From contig CAKSFA010000009.1 in NCBI GenBank assembly GCA_934454125.1, positions 1 through 59,193 on the forward strand: a stretch of 59,193 bases of DNA. The letters run 5' to 3'. This DNA comes from an uncultured Eubacteriales bacterium (lineage in GTDB: Bacteria > Bacillota > Clostridia > Oscillospirales > Acutalibacteraceae). The notes beneath the pieces were generated by a model. The model searched no databases and was not told the origin of the DNA. It saw only the letters and a program-made list of their open reading frames with translations. Shown piece after piece: positions 49,426 through 57,283 of this stretch (positions are counted from its first letter, which is position 1; each line of letters opens with the position of its first letter). Position numbers and translations under genes: made by a program.

Positions 49426-51303
49426 TTGAGTTATTTTGCTGGGACATATGATGTGCTGGTGATTGGGGCAGGACATGCGGGCATTGAAGCAGGACTTGCT
49501 GCTGCACGTCTTGGTTGCAGCACTGCGGTGTTTACCATCAATATGGATGCTGTGGGAAATTGTCCGTGCAACCCTTCGATTGGAGGAACTGCGAAGGGAC
49601 ATCTGGTGCGGGAAATTGATGCGCTGGGTGGAGAGATGGGTCGCACAACGGATGCCTGTTTTTTGCAAAGCAGGATGCTCAATTTGGGAAAAGGACCGGC
49701 GGTGCATTCGCTGAGGGCGCAGATTGACCGGAGAGAATATGGCAAAGTGATGAAGCACAAGCTAGAGTTACAGCCTGGGCTGCATTTGAAGCAGGCTGAG
49801 ATTGTAGATCTGGTGCGGGGTGAAGACGGACTTTGGCAGGCAGTGACCCAGATGCATGCCGTTTATACTGCGAAGACGGTGGTGATTGCTACCGGAACGT
49901 ATTTGGGCGGACGCATTTATGTGGGTGAAGTGAGCTATGACAGCGGGCCGGATGGGTTGTTTCCGGCGATGCGGTTGGGCGGTGCGCTCAAAGCGTTGGG
50001 CCTGCGACTGAGACGTTTTAAAACGGGTACACCGGCGCGTGTGTTGCGCAGCAGTGTAGATTTTACCGGGTTGGAGGAGCAGTTTGGCGATGATCCTGTA
50101 GTGCCGTTTTCTTATGATACGGAGCAGCCGGGAGAGAACCGGATCACCTGCCATGTAGCGTGGACCAATGCCGAAACAAAGCGCGTGATTTTGGAGAATA
50201 TTGGGCGTTCGCCAATGTATAGTGGAGAGATTGAAGGTGTAGGGCCGCGGTATTGCCCGAGCATCGAAGATAAAATTGTGCGGTTTGCAGACAAGGAACG
50301 GCACCAGATTTTTATTGAGCCGTGTGGGTTGGAGACGGAGGAGCTGTATTTGCAGGGGATGTCGTCTTCGTTGCCGGAGGAGGTTCAGCTGGCGTTTTAT
50401 CGGACGGTGAAGGGTTTGGAGCAGGTGGAAATCATGCGGTGTGCGTATGCGATTGAGTATGACTGTGTTGACCCGCTGCAGATGGATGCAACGCTGGAGT
50501 TTCGGGAATTGCCGGGACTGTTTGGCGCAGGGCAGTTCAACGGAAGCAGCGGTTATGAAGAAGCTGCTGCGCAAGGTCTTGTGGCGGGTATCAATGCGGC
50601 GCATCGTGTGCTTGGCAAGGAGCCGTTTGTGTTGGATCGGGCTTCGTCTTATATTGGCACATTGATTGACGATTTGATTACAAAAGGTGTGACCGACCCC
50701 TATCGCATGATGACCTCGCGGTCGGAATATCGGTTGGTTTTGCGGCAGGACAATGCTGATGAGCGCCTGACGCCGCTGGGCAGGGCACTTGGTTTGATTG
50801 GAGAGGACCGCTGGGAGCGTTTTACCAAAAAGCAGGAGCAGAAAAAACAGGAGCTGTTGCGGGCGCAAAAGACGGTTTTGCCACCGAGTGAGGCGGTGAA
50901 TGCTGTGTTGACTGCGTGTGGCACAACACCGATTACCACGGGAACAAAGTTGATTGATTTGCTGCGCAGGCCGCAGCTTGGATATGCAGCGCTGACGGAG
51001 GTGGACCCGACGCGGCCGGAGTACCCAGCGGCTGTGTTTGAAAGTGCGGAGATTGAGATGAAATATGATGGGTATATCAAGCGGCAGCTGGCTGATATTG
51101 CCGAGATGCGGCGTTTGGAGGAAAAGGCGTTGCCCGGAGATGCAGATTACCGTGCAGTGGCCGGATTGCGCAAGGAAGCGCAGGAAAAGCTGCAGCAGGT
51201 GATGCCGGCCAATATTGGGCAGGCAGGCAGGATATCGGGTGTGAGTCCGGCAGATATTTCAGTTTTGCTGATTTGGTTGAGCAAGGGGCAGGCTGAGACT
51301 TAA
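49426..51303 (+). CDS. mnmG: tRNA uridine modification enzyme MnmG (GidA)
   Basis: 625 aa from a TTG start. It is the FAD-containing partner of MnmE. The FAD-binding motif is LVIGAGHAGIEAGLAAARLG and the family signature CNPSIGGTAKGHLVREIDALGG follows; a second FAD element is GLFGAGQFNGSSGYEEA. The C-terminal helical domain ends ISGVSPADISVLLIWL. AGGAGGA lies seven bases before TTG 49426. The upstream ATG at 49405 and other earlier starts add residues absent from the family. It is 19 bp before yihY. Confidence 0.95.
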   Translation: MSYFAGTYDVLVIGAGHAGIEAGLAAARLGCSTAVFTINMDAVGNCPCNPSIGGTAKGHLVREIDALGGEMGRTTDACFLQSRMLNLGKGPAVHSLRAQIDRREYGKVMKHKLELQPGLHLKQAEIVDLVRGEDGLWQAVTQMHAVYTAKTVVIATGTYLGGRIYVGEVSYDSGPDGLFPAMRLGGALKALGLRLRRFKTGTPARVLRSSVDFTGLEEQFGDDPVVPFSYDTEQPGENRITCHVAWTNAETKRVILENIGRSPMYSGEIEGVGPRYCPSIEDKIVRFADKERHQIFIEPCGLETEELYLQGMSSSLPEEVQLAFYRTVKGLEQVEIMRCAYAIEYDCVDPLQMDATLEFRELPGLFGAGQFNGSSGYEEAAAQGLVAGINAAHRVLGKEPFVLDRASSYIGTLIDDLITKGVTDPYRMMTSRSEYRLVLRQDNADERLTPLGRALGLIGEDRWERFTKKQEQKKQELLRAQKTVLPPSEAVNAVLTACGTTPITTGTKLIDLLRRPQLGYAALTEVDPTRPEYPAAVFESAEIEMKYDGYIKRQLADIAEMRRLEEKALPGDADYRAVAGLRKEAQEKLQQVMPANIGQAGRISGVSPADISVLLIWLSKGQAET

Positions 51304-51322
51304 CGCAGAAGGAGAAGATGGT

Positions 51323-52243
51323 ATGGAGCAGCGGCAGAGAGGCAACAAGGGCGTCGGCTGGCGAAACTGTCTGCAATTTTGCAAGCAGTTTGCATTGCGC
51401 GTGTTTTCGCATGGCATTATGGGCAGAGGCGCAGAGCTGGCGTATTATTTTTTGTTTTCGTTTTTGCCGCTGATTATTTTTGTGGCGGCGATGATCTCTG
51501 CAACGGGATGGGATGTTTCGGTGTTTGACGGGTTGGATCGGCTGATACCGGAGGATGTGCTTGGCATTATTGGGAGCTATTATTCTTATATTTTTGGAAC
51601 TGAGAACGGCGGGATCATGCTTTCTGGCCTGGTGTTGAGCGTTTATTTTTCTTCTGCTGCGGTGCGTTCGCTGATGCGGGGGCTGGATGTGGCTTATAAT
51701 GTGAAGGAAAACCGGCCGGTTTTGCTCAAGCTGCTGCTGTCGATTTTGTTTGCGGTGGTTTTGCTGCTGATGATCTCGCTGAGTATGGTGGTGCTGGTGG
51801 CCGGCGGTAAGATCATTGCGCTGATTGTATATGTTTTTCCGGAATATCAGGGTTTTCAGTTTATGACGAACATTTTGCGATTTGTGCTGCCAGTGATACC
51901 GATGCTGTTTGTATTGGTTTTGCTGTTTATGTTTGTGCCCAATCAGAAAGTGAAATTTCGGGAGGCGATACCCGGCGCATTGTTCAGCCTGTTGGCCTGG
52001 ATGGTGGTTTCTGCGGCGTTTTCGCTGTATGTTTCGACGATGGGGCGGTATTCGGTGCTGTATGGCTCGTTGGGTGCGATTATTGTGATGATGCTTTGGT
52101 TTTATTTGATCGGGATTATTTTTGTGATGGGCGGAGAGCTCAATGCCCTGTTGTTTGAATGGAAAAACCAGGAACCGGTACCGCGGCGGCTGCCGCCGAA
52201 ATTTTTGCGTGGTTCAAACGGGAAAAAGCAGAACGGAGAGTGA
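51323..52243 (+). CDS. YihY/BrkB-family inner membrane protein
   Basis: 306 aa with about six or seven membrane helices. The core YYFLFSFLPLIIFVAAMISA, YFSSAAVRSLMRGLDVAYNVKENRP and LGAIIVMMLWFYLIGIIFVMGGELNA are typical of the YihY/YhjD/BrkB family. Its function is unsettled (older reports of an RNase BN activity were not upheld). Basic N- and C-termini suggest a cytosolic tail. It is inserted between mnmG and rsmG, which are adjacent in many Firmicutes. Confidence 0.88.
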   Translation: MEQRQRGNKGVGWRNCLQFCKQFALRVFSHGIMGRGAELAYYFLFSFLPLIIFVAAMISATGWDVSVFDGLDRLIPEDVLGIIGSYYSYIFGTENGGIMLSGLVLSVYFSSAAVRSLMRGLDVAYNVKENRPVLLKLLLSILFAVVLLLMISLSMVVLVAGGKIIALIVYVFPEYQGFQFMTNILRFVLPVIPMLFVLVLLFMFVPNQKVKFREAIPGALFSLLAWMVVSAAFSLYVSTMGRYSVLYGSLGAIIVMMLWFYLIGIIFVMGGELNALLFEWKNQEPVPRRLPPKFLRGSNGKKQNGE

Positions 52244-52248
52244 GCACA

Positions 52249-52962
52249 ATGGAAGGCTTTGCTGAATATTTGCAGGTGTGTGCACGACAGATGGGACTGG
52301 AACTGAGCGATTTGCAGACAGCGCAGTTTGCGCAGTATGCAGCGCTGTTGCGAGAATGGAATGAGCGGATGAATCTAACGGCGGTGACGCAGCCGAGAGA
52401 GATTGCAGTGAAACATTTTATCGATAGCCTGACGGTGTTTTTATGCTGTGAGCCAAAGCAGGAGGCAAAGGTGATCGACATTGGCAGCGGAGCGGGTCTG
52501 CCGGGCGTGCCGATGAAGATTTATCGCCCGGATTTGAAATTGACGGCGCTGGACAGCCTGCAAAAACGGCTGCGGTTTTTGCAGGCTGTGAGCGCGGAGC
52601 TGGGATTGGATATGAACTGTGTGCACGCGCGGGCAGAGGAGGCCGGACGTGACCGAAAATTGCGGCTGGAGTTTGATGTTGCTGTGGCAAGGGCTGTGGC
52701 ACCGTTGCAGGTGTTGAGTGAATATTGCCTGCCGTTTGTGCGCAAGGGTGGCGTGTTTTTGGCGCTGAAGGGGCCTGGCGCAGACCGGGAGCTGGTGCAG
52801 GCAGAGCGGGCTGTGACTGCGCTTGGCGGCGTGGTGGAACGTGTGTACCGCTTGACGTTGCCGGACGGAAGCGCGCGGTGCATTGTGGTAATTAGGCGGG
52901 AGAAGGGGTGCCCTGGGGAGTATCCCCGGCATGGCGGGAAAATTGCAAAAAACCCGCTGTAA
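52249..52962 (+). CDS. rsmG: 16S rRNA m7G527 methyltransferase RsmG (GidB)
   Basis: 237 aa. It uses SAM to methylate G527 of 16S rRNA. The SAM motif is VIDIGSGAGLPGVPMKI; earlier is LLREWNERMNLTAVTQPREIAVKHFIDSL, and FDVAVARAVAPLQVLSEYCLPFV follows. The start ATG 52249 has GGAGAG upstream; an upstream frame inside yihY is rejected. It is five bases after yihY and 144 bp before noc, as in Bacillus. Confidence 0.95.
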   Translation: MEGFAEYLQVCARQMGLELSDLQTAQFAQYAALLREWNERMNLTAVTQPREIAVKHFIDSLTVFLCCEPKQEAKVIDIGSGAGLPGVPMKIYRPDLKLTALDSLQKRLRFLQAVSAELGLDMNCVHARAEEAGRDRKLRLEFDVAVARAVAPLQVLSEYCLPFVRKGGVFLALKGPGADRELVQAERAVTALGGVVERVYRLTLPDGSARCIVVIRREKGCPGEYPRHGGKIAKNPL

Positions 52963-53106
52963 GTTTGAAAAAGGGAGCAAAAACGACACAAAGATTTTTT
53001 GGCGGGGCTGAAATTTCTACAGAAATTGCGCAGACGTTGTGATAGGCTGGATATATATAAATTGTAAAATTTTGGAAAAACAGTTGAAAAGAACGTTGGA
53101 GGTGTC

Positions 53107-53940
53107 GTGAAATTGTTTCTGTTATCTCAGGAAAAGAAAAAAGTGGTGGAGATTGCGCCGGAACGGATTTTGCCGAACCCAGCACAGCCGCGGCGGGTAT
53201 TTGTACAGGAGGAGCTGGACAAGCTTGCGCAGAGTATTCGGGAGAATGGGTTGTTGCAGCCGCTTTCGGTTCGAAAATTAGAGGGAAATTTGTATGAGTT
53301 GATTGCCGGGGAGCGGCGGTTGCGGGCATGCCGCATTGCGGGGCTGGAGACAGTGGCTTGTGTGATACACGACTGCGACGGGCAGCAATCTGCAATTTAT
53401 GCAATGTTGGAGAATTTGCAGCGGCAGGATTTGCAGCTGTTTGAGGAAGCAGAAGGCATTGCGCGGCTGATTGCGGAATGGGGCGTGACGCAGGAGGAGG
53501 CGGCCAGACGCTTGGGTAAGAGTCAATCTGCGATTGCGAACAAGTTGCGGCTGTTGCGGTTGCCGGTGGAGGAACGGAGACAGATTGCGCAGGCGGGTTT
53601 GACAGAACGCCATGCAAGAGCGTTGCTGCGTGTGCCGAATGAGGCGCTGCGCAGGCAGGCGTTGGAGACGGTGATCACACAGGGGTATAATGTGCAGAAG
53701 ACGGATGCGTATATCGAAAATTTGTTGACGCTGAAGGAAGCGCCGATCAAACCCCGGAAAAAAGGGAAGCGCACCTTTATTGTGAAGGATGTGCGATTGT
53801 TTATCAATACGATTGACCGGGCAGTGGAGACGATGCGGCTTTCTGGTATTTCGGCTGCGGTGGACAAGCGGGAGACGGAGCAGTATATAGAATGTGTGAT
53901 TCGTATACCGAAGCAGAAATCAAGTTCGGCGGTGTCATAA
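53107..53940 (+). CDS. noc: Nucleoid occlusion protein Noc (ParB family)
   Basis: 277 aa from a GTG start. The ParB core has the CTP-binding GERRLRACRIAGL, NLQRQDLQLFEEAEGI and a helix-turn-helix TQEEAARRLGKSQSAIANKLRLLRLP. The recognition segment KSQSAIANKLRL matches Bacillus Noc (KSQSTIANKLRL) rather than Spo0J, which supports Noc over a second ParB. The N-terminus is only about ten residues before the core, shorter than Bacillus Noc, whose first helix binds membrane. GGAGGTG precedes the start. Location after rsmG is the Noc position. Confidence 0.9.
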   Translation: MKLFLLSQEKKKVVEIAPERILPNPAQPRRVFVQEELDKLAQSIRENGLLQPLSVRKLEGNLYELIAGERRLRACRIAGLETVACVIHDCDGQQSAIYAMLENLQRQDLQLFEEAEGIARLIAEWGVTQEEAARRLGKSQSAIANKLRLLRLPVEERRQIAQAGLTERHARALLRVPNEALRRQALETVITQGYNVQKTDAYIENLLTLKEAPIKPRKKGKRTFIVKDVRLFINTIDRAVETMRLSGISAAVDKRETEQYIECVIRIPKQKSSSAVS

Positions 53941-53957
53941 AAAACAGAAATGGAACA

Positions 53958-53996
53958 AGACCTGTGTGGTGTTTTTATACAGCACGTGGTCTTTTT
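53958..53996 (+). terminator. Terminator of noc
   Basis: AAGACC...GGTCTT outer stem with an inner GTG/CAC pairing, followed by TTTTGTTTTT. It is just before parS. Confidence 0.65.
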
Positions 53997-54008
53997 GTTT
54001 TTACAGCA

Positions 54009-54024
54009 TGTTTCACGTGAAACA
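54009..54024. other. parS centromere site 1
   Basis: TGTTTCACGTGAAACA, a perfect 16-bp match to the Bacillus parS consensus and a perfect palindrome. It is the loading site for ParB/Spo0J, 75 bp before parA. Confidence 0.97.
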
Positions 54025-54104
54025 TTTTTGAAAAACGGGTTTTCCTCCTGCGGAAAAAGTGGTATAATAAAACGACACAAACGCGATAGGGGAGGAAAAT
54101 GGAT

Positions 54105-54869
54105 ATGGGCAAAATCATTGCCGTTGCAAATCAAAAAGGCGGCGTTGGCAAGACGACCACGGCAGTGAATCTTGCGGCAGCCATTGGCAGCGAAGGAAAG
54201 CGGACGCTGTTGATTGATATGGACCCGCAGGGAAACTCGACCAGCGGCGTGGGATTGGACCGGCGCACGTTGGAGGCTTCGGTTTATGAAGTGTTGGTGG
54301 GACAAGCAGATGCGCGGGAAGCGATTGCACACACGCAGTTTGCCAATTTGGATATTTTACCCTCTAGCATTGATTTGGCAGCGGCGGAAGTGGAATTGGT
54401 TTCTTTGCAGCATCGGGAGGCAATTTTGAAACATGCACTGCTACCGCTGAAGACGGAATATGATTACCTGTTGATTGATTGCCCGCCCTCTTTGGGAATG
54501 ATCACCACGAATGCGCTGTGTGTGGCGGATACGCTTTTGGTGCCGATTCAGTGTGAATATTATGCGCTGGAGGGACTTTCTCAGCTGATGAATACGGTGC
54601 GGCGCATCAAACGACAGTATAATGAGCACCTGGATTTGGAGGGCGTTTTGCTGACGATGTATGACGGCAGACTGAATTTGACGCAGCAGGTGGTGGAGGA
54701 AGTGAAGAAATACTTTCCCAAAAAAGTGTTTCGTACGGTGATACCGCGTTCTGTGCGGCTTTCGGAGGCACCCAGCCATGGGTTGCCGATTGCGTATTAT
54801 GACAAGAGCTCGAAGGGTGCGCAGGCATATCAGCAGCTGGCAGAAGAAGTGCTGCGGGCAAACAGATGA
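54105..54869 (+). CDS. parA: Chromosome partitioning ATPase ParA (Soj)
   Basis: 254 aa. It is a deviant-Walker ATPase whose P-loop is VANQKGGVGKTTTAVNLAAA (signature Lys present), with DMDPQGNSTSGVGLDRR and LLIDCPPSLGMITTNAL. It helps segregate origins with ParB and modulates DnaA. Two ATG codons fit; 54105 has better spacing (nine bases) to GGGGAGG than 54099. TATAAT at 54063-54068 suggests a promoter just after parS. It is followed by parB. Confidence 0.95.
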   Translation: MGKIIAVANQKGGVGKTTTAVNLAAAIGSEGKRTLLIDMDPQGNSTSGVGLDRRTLEASVYEVLVGQADAREAIAHTQFANLDILPSSIDLAAAEVELVSLQHREAILKHALLPLKTEYDYLLIDCPPSLGMITTNALCVADTLLVPIQCEYYALEGLSQLMNTVRRIKRQYNEHLDLEGVLLTMYDGRLNLTQQVVEEVKKYFPKKVFRTVIPRSVRLSEAPSHGLPIAYYDKSSKGAQAYQQLAEEVLRANR

Positions 54870-54889
54870 CGGAAAGGCAGGTTTTTAAA

Positions 54890-55750
54890 ATGGCGATGCG
54901 GAAAAGCGGACTGGGCAAGGGTTTGGACGCAATTTTTGCTGAGAATGATACACAGGCAGATGTTTCGGCAGCGGTGACGGTGCGGATTGATGAAATTGAA
55001 CCGAACAGAGCCCAGCCAAGAAAAGAGTTCGATGAGGAAGCACTGACGGAGCTGGCGGATTCGATTGCGCAGCACGGTGTAATACAGCCGCTGTTGGTGC
55101 GGCCGATCATTGGCGGAGGCTATCAGATTGTTGCGGGAGAACGCCGTTGGCGGGCCAGTCGGCGTGCAGGACTTTCAGAAGTGCCGGTGGTGGTCAAAGA
55201 ACTGAGCGATACGGAAGTGATGGAGATCGCTCTGATTGAAAATCTGCAGCGCGAGGATTTGACACCGCTGGAGGAAGCGATGGGCTATCAGACTTTGATT
55301 GAAACGTATGGTTTTACCCAGGATGCGGTTGCAAAGTCGATGGGGAAATCGCGGCCGGCGATTACAAATAGCTTGCGATTGTTGCAGCTGCCGGAGGCTG
55401 TGTTGGAATATCTGCGCAATGGGATGCTTTCAGCGGGACATGCAAGAACGCTGCTGGGTTTGGAAAATGCCGAGGAGATGCAGGAACTGGCTCGGAAAAC
55501 GGTGCAGGAAGGATTTTCTGTGCGGGAACTGGAACGTTTGGTGAAAAGCATGGGTGGCAGAAAGCCGCAAAAGAACCAGCCAGCGGAGCAAAAAGAGACG
55601 TTTTTTACAGAGACAGAACTGGCATTGAGTGAATATTTGGGCAGACGAGTGCGGATTGCAGGAAGTGGCCTGAAAGGTACGTTGCAGATTGAGTTTTATG
55701 GGCAGGAGGATTTGCTGGGATTGATTGCCCAGTTGAGATTGGATGGATAA
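54890..55750 (+). CDS. parB: Chromosome partitioning protein ParB (Spo0J)
   Basis: 286 aa from ATG 54890. The N-terminus RKSGLGKGLDAIFAEND is the ParA-activating peptide; CTP-binding motif GERRWRASRRAGL; helix-turn-helix TQDAVAKSMGKSRPAITNSL, of Spo0J type (KSRP). It binds parS, spreads and recruits SMC. An ATG at 54866 overlaps the parA stop (ATGA) and would add eight residues; it could allow coupling, but AAAGGCAGG favours 54890. A parS site lies 6 bp after its stop. Confidence 0.95.
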   Translation: MAMRKSGLGKGLDAIFAENDTQADVSAAVTVRIDEIEPNRAQPRKEFDEEALTELADSIAQHGVIQPLLVRPIIGGGYQIVAGERRWRASRRAGLSEVPVVVKELSDTEVMEIALIENLQREDLTPLEEAMGYQTLIETYGFTQDAVAKSMGKSRPAITNSLRLLQLPEAVLEYLRNGMLSAGHARTLLGLENAEEMQELARKTVQEGFSVRELERLVKSMGGRKPQKNQPAEQKETFFTETELALSEYLGRRVRIAGSGLKGTLQIEFYGQEDLLGLIAQLRLDG

Positions 55751-55756
55751 ACAGAC

Positions 55757-55772
55757 TGTTTCACGTGAAACA
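55757..55772. other. parS centromere site 2
   Basis: A second perfect TGTTTCACGTGAAACA, 1,748 bp from the first, in the gap between parB and serS. The two sites bracket the parAB operon. Confidence 0.97.
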
Positions 55773-55809
55773 TTAGATGATAATAGAGCGTAGAAAAAGG
55801 AGAAGTGTT

Positions 55810-57093
55810 ATGCTGGATATTAAACGGATACGGAATCACCCGGATGCAGTGAAGCAGGCAATGAGAAACCGGAATATGGATGCGGATGCTGTGATCGATG
55901 AGATTTTGGAGATTGACGTGCAGCGCAGGCAGATCACGGGAGAGACGGAAGCAAAAAAGGCAGAACAAAATGCGAAAACGAAGCAAATACCGGCACTGAA
56001 ACAGGCGGGAGAAGATACTGCGGCATTGATGGCGGAGCTGAAAGCGCTTTCGGAAGAAATTAAGGCGCTGGACGGGAAACTTGCGCAGGTGGAGCAGAGA
56101 CAGACGGAGATTTTGTTGTCGTTGCCAAATGTGCCGAGCGAGACGACCCCGGTGGGGAAAGATGAGACGGAAAATGTGGAGATACGCCGTTGGGGTGAGC
56201 CGCGTGCATTTGGATTTAACGTAAAGGCGCATTGGGACATTGGAAAAGATTTGGGGATTTTAGACCCGGAAACAGCGGCAAAGGTGACCGGAGCGCGGTT
56301 TCATTTTTACCGGAATTTGGGAGCACGACTGGAGCGTTCGGTGATCAATTTTTATTTGAATACCCATACGCAGCATGGATATGAAGAAGTTTTGCCGCCG
56401 TTTTTGGTCAATCGTGCCTCGATGGTGGGAACGGGACAGTTGCCAAAGTTTGAGGAAGATGCGTTTAAACTTGCAACCAAGGTTTCGGAAGAGGATTATT
56501 TTTTGATACCGACGGCGGAGGTGCCGGTGACGAATATGTATCGCAATGAAATTTTAGATGGTAGCTTGTTACCGATAAAGCATTGTGCGTATTCGGCTTG
56601 TTTTCGTGCGGAAGCCGGCTCTGCGGGACGAGATACGCGTGGGTTGATTCGCCAGCATCAATTTAATAAGGTGGAACTGGTGAAGTTTGCAGATCCGGAG
56701 ACATCTTACCAGGAGTTGGAAAGCCTGACCAATGATGCGGAGCGTGTGTTGCAGGCACTGGGGCTGCCGTATCGCGTGATCAATCTGGTAACGGGAGATT
56801 TGGGATTTTCGTCTGCAAAGACGTATGACGTGGAGGTTTGGATGCCTTCTTACGGCCGGTATGTGGAAATTTCGTCTTGCTCGAACTTTGAGGATTTTCA
56901 GGCGCGGCGTGCGGGCATACGTTTTAAGCGCAATATGAAGGATAAGGCGCAGTTTGTGCATACGCTCAATGGCTCTGGTGTGGCGATTGGCAGAACGGTT
57001 GCGGCGATTTTGGAGAATTATCAGAATGCAGACGGCAGTGTGACTGTGCCGGAAGTGCTGCAGCCATATATGGGAACAGATATAATCAAATAA
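55810..57093 (+). CDS. serS: Seryl-tRNA synthetase
   Basis: 427 aa. It charges tRNA-Ser. The N-terminal coiled-coil tRNA-binding arm spans about residues 25-105. Class II motifs follow: FYLNTHTQHGYEEVLPPFLV (motif 1 region), CFRAEAGSAGRDTRGLIRQHQF (motif 2), and ALNGSGVAIGRTVAAILE-like at the end (written HTLNGSGVAIGRTVAAILE). ATG 55810 has AAGGAG upstream; a longer frame from 55777 is rejected. It is downstream of parS site 2. Confidence 0.96.
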   Translation: MLDIKRIRNHPDAVKQAMRNRNMDADAVIDEILEIDVQRRQITGETEAKKAEQNAKTKQIPALKQAGEDTAALMAELKALSEEIKALDGKLAQVEQRQTEILLSLPNVPSETTPVGKDETENVEIRRWGEPRAFGFNVKAHWDIGKDLGILDPETAAKVTGARFHFYRNLGARLERSVINFYLNTHTQHGYEEVLPPFLVNRASMVGTGQLPKFEEDAFKLATKVSEEDYFLIPTAEVPVTNMYRNEILDGSLLPIKHCAYSACFRAEAGSAGRDTRGLIRQHQFNKVELVKFADPETSYQELESLTNDAERVLQALGLPYRVINLVTGDLGFSSAKTYDVEVWMPSYGRYVEISSCSNFEDFQARRAGIRFKRNMKDKAQFVHTLNGSGVAIGRTVAAILENYQNADGSVTVPEVLQPYMGTDIIK

Positions 57094-57103
57094 ATATAGT
57101 TAC

Positions 57104-57129
57104 AAGCGGGTGATGCCTGCTTATTTTTT
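57104..57129 (+). terminator. Terminator of serS
   Basis: AAGCGGG (57104-57110) pairs with CCTGCTT (57116-57122) across a 5-base loop, followed by ATTTTTTT. Confidence 0.75.
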
Positions 57130-57200
57130 TGCGCATATTCTGGGTAAATTTGCTTTGGTTGTGCGATTAAAAAAATCGCATATCTGGTGGAAATTTTGTA

Positions 57201-57229
57201 TTGAAAGTAGATGGATGCAGTGGTATAAT
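57201..57229 (+). promoter_or_regulatory. Promoter of guaB
   Basis: TTGAAA (57201-57206), a 17-base spacer and TATAAT (57224-57229), 55 bp before the start. No purine riboswitch is seen in the short leader. Confidence 0.8.
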
Positions 57230-57283
57230 AAAAAGAATAAAAAAACAGGCTGCTGACAGCAAACTAAAAAAGGAGGAACAAAC

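Noticed and set aside
49768..50868. 366-codon open frame antisense to mnmG
   Set aside because: The sense strand encodes a clear MnmG; the antisense translation is Arg/His/Pro-rich, as expected for codon shadowing.
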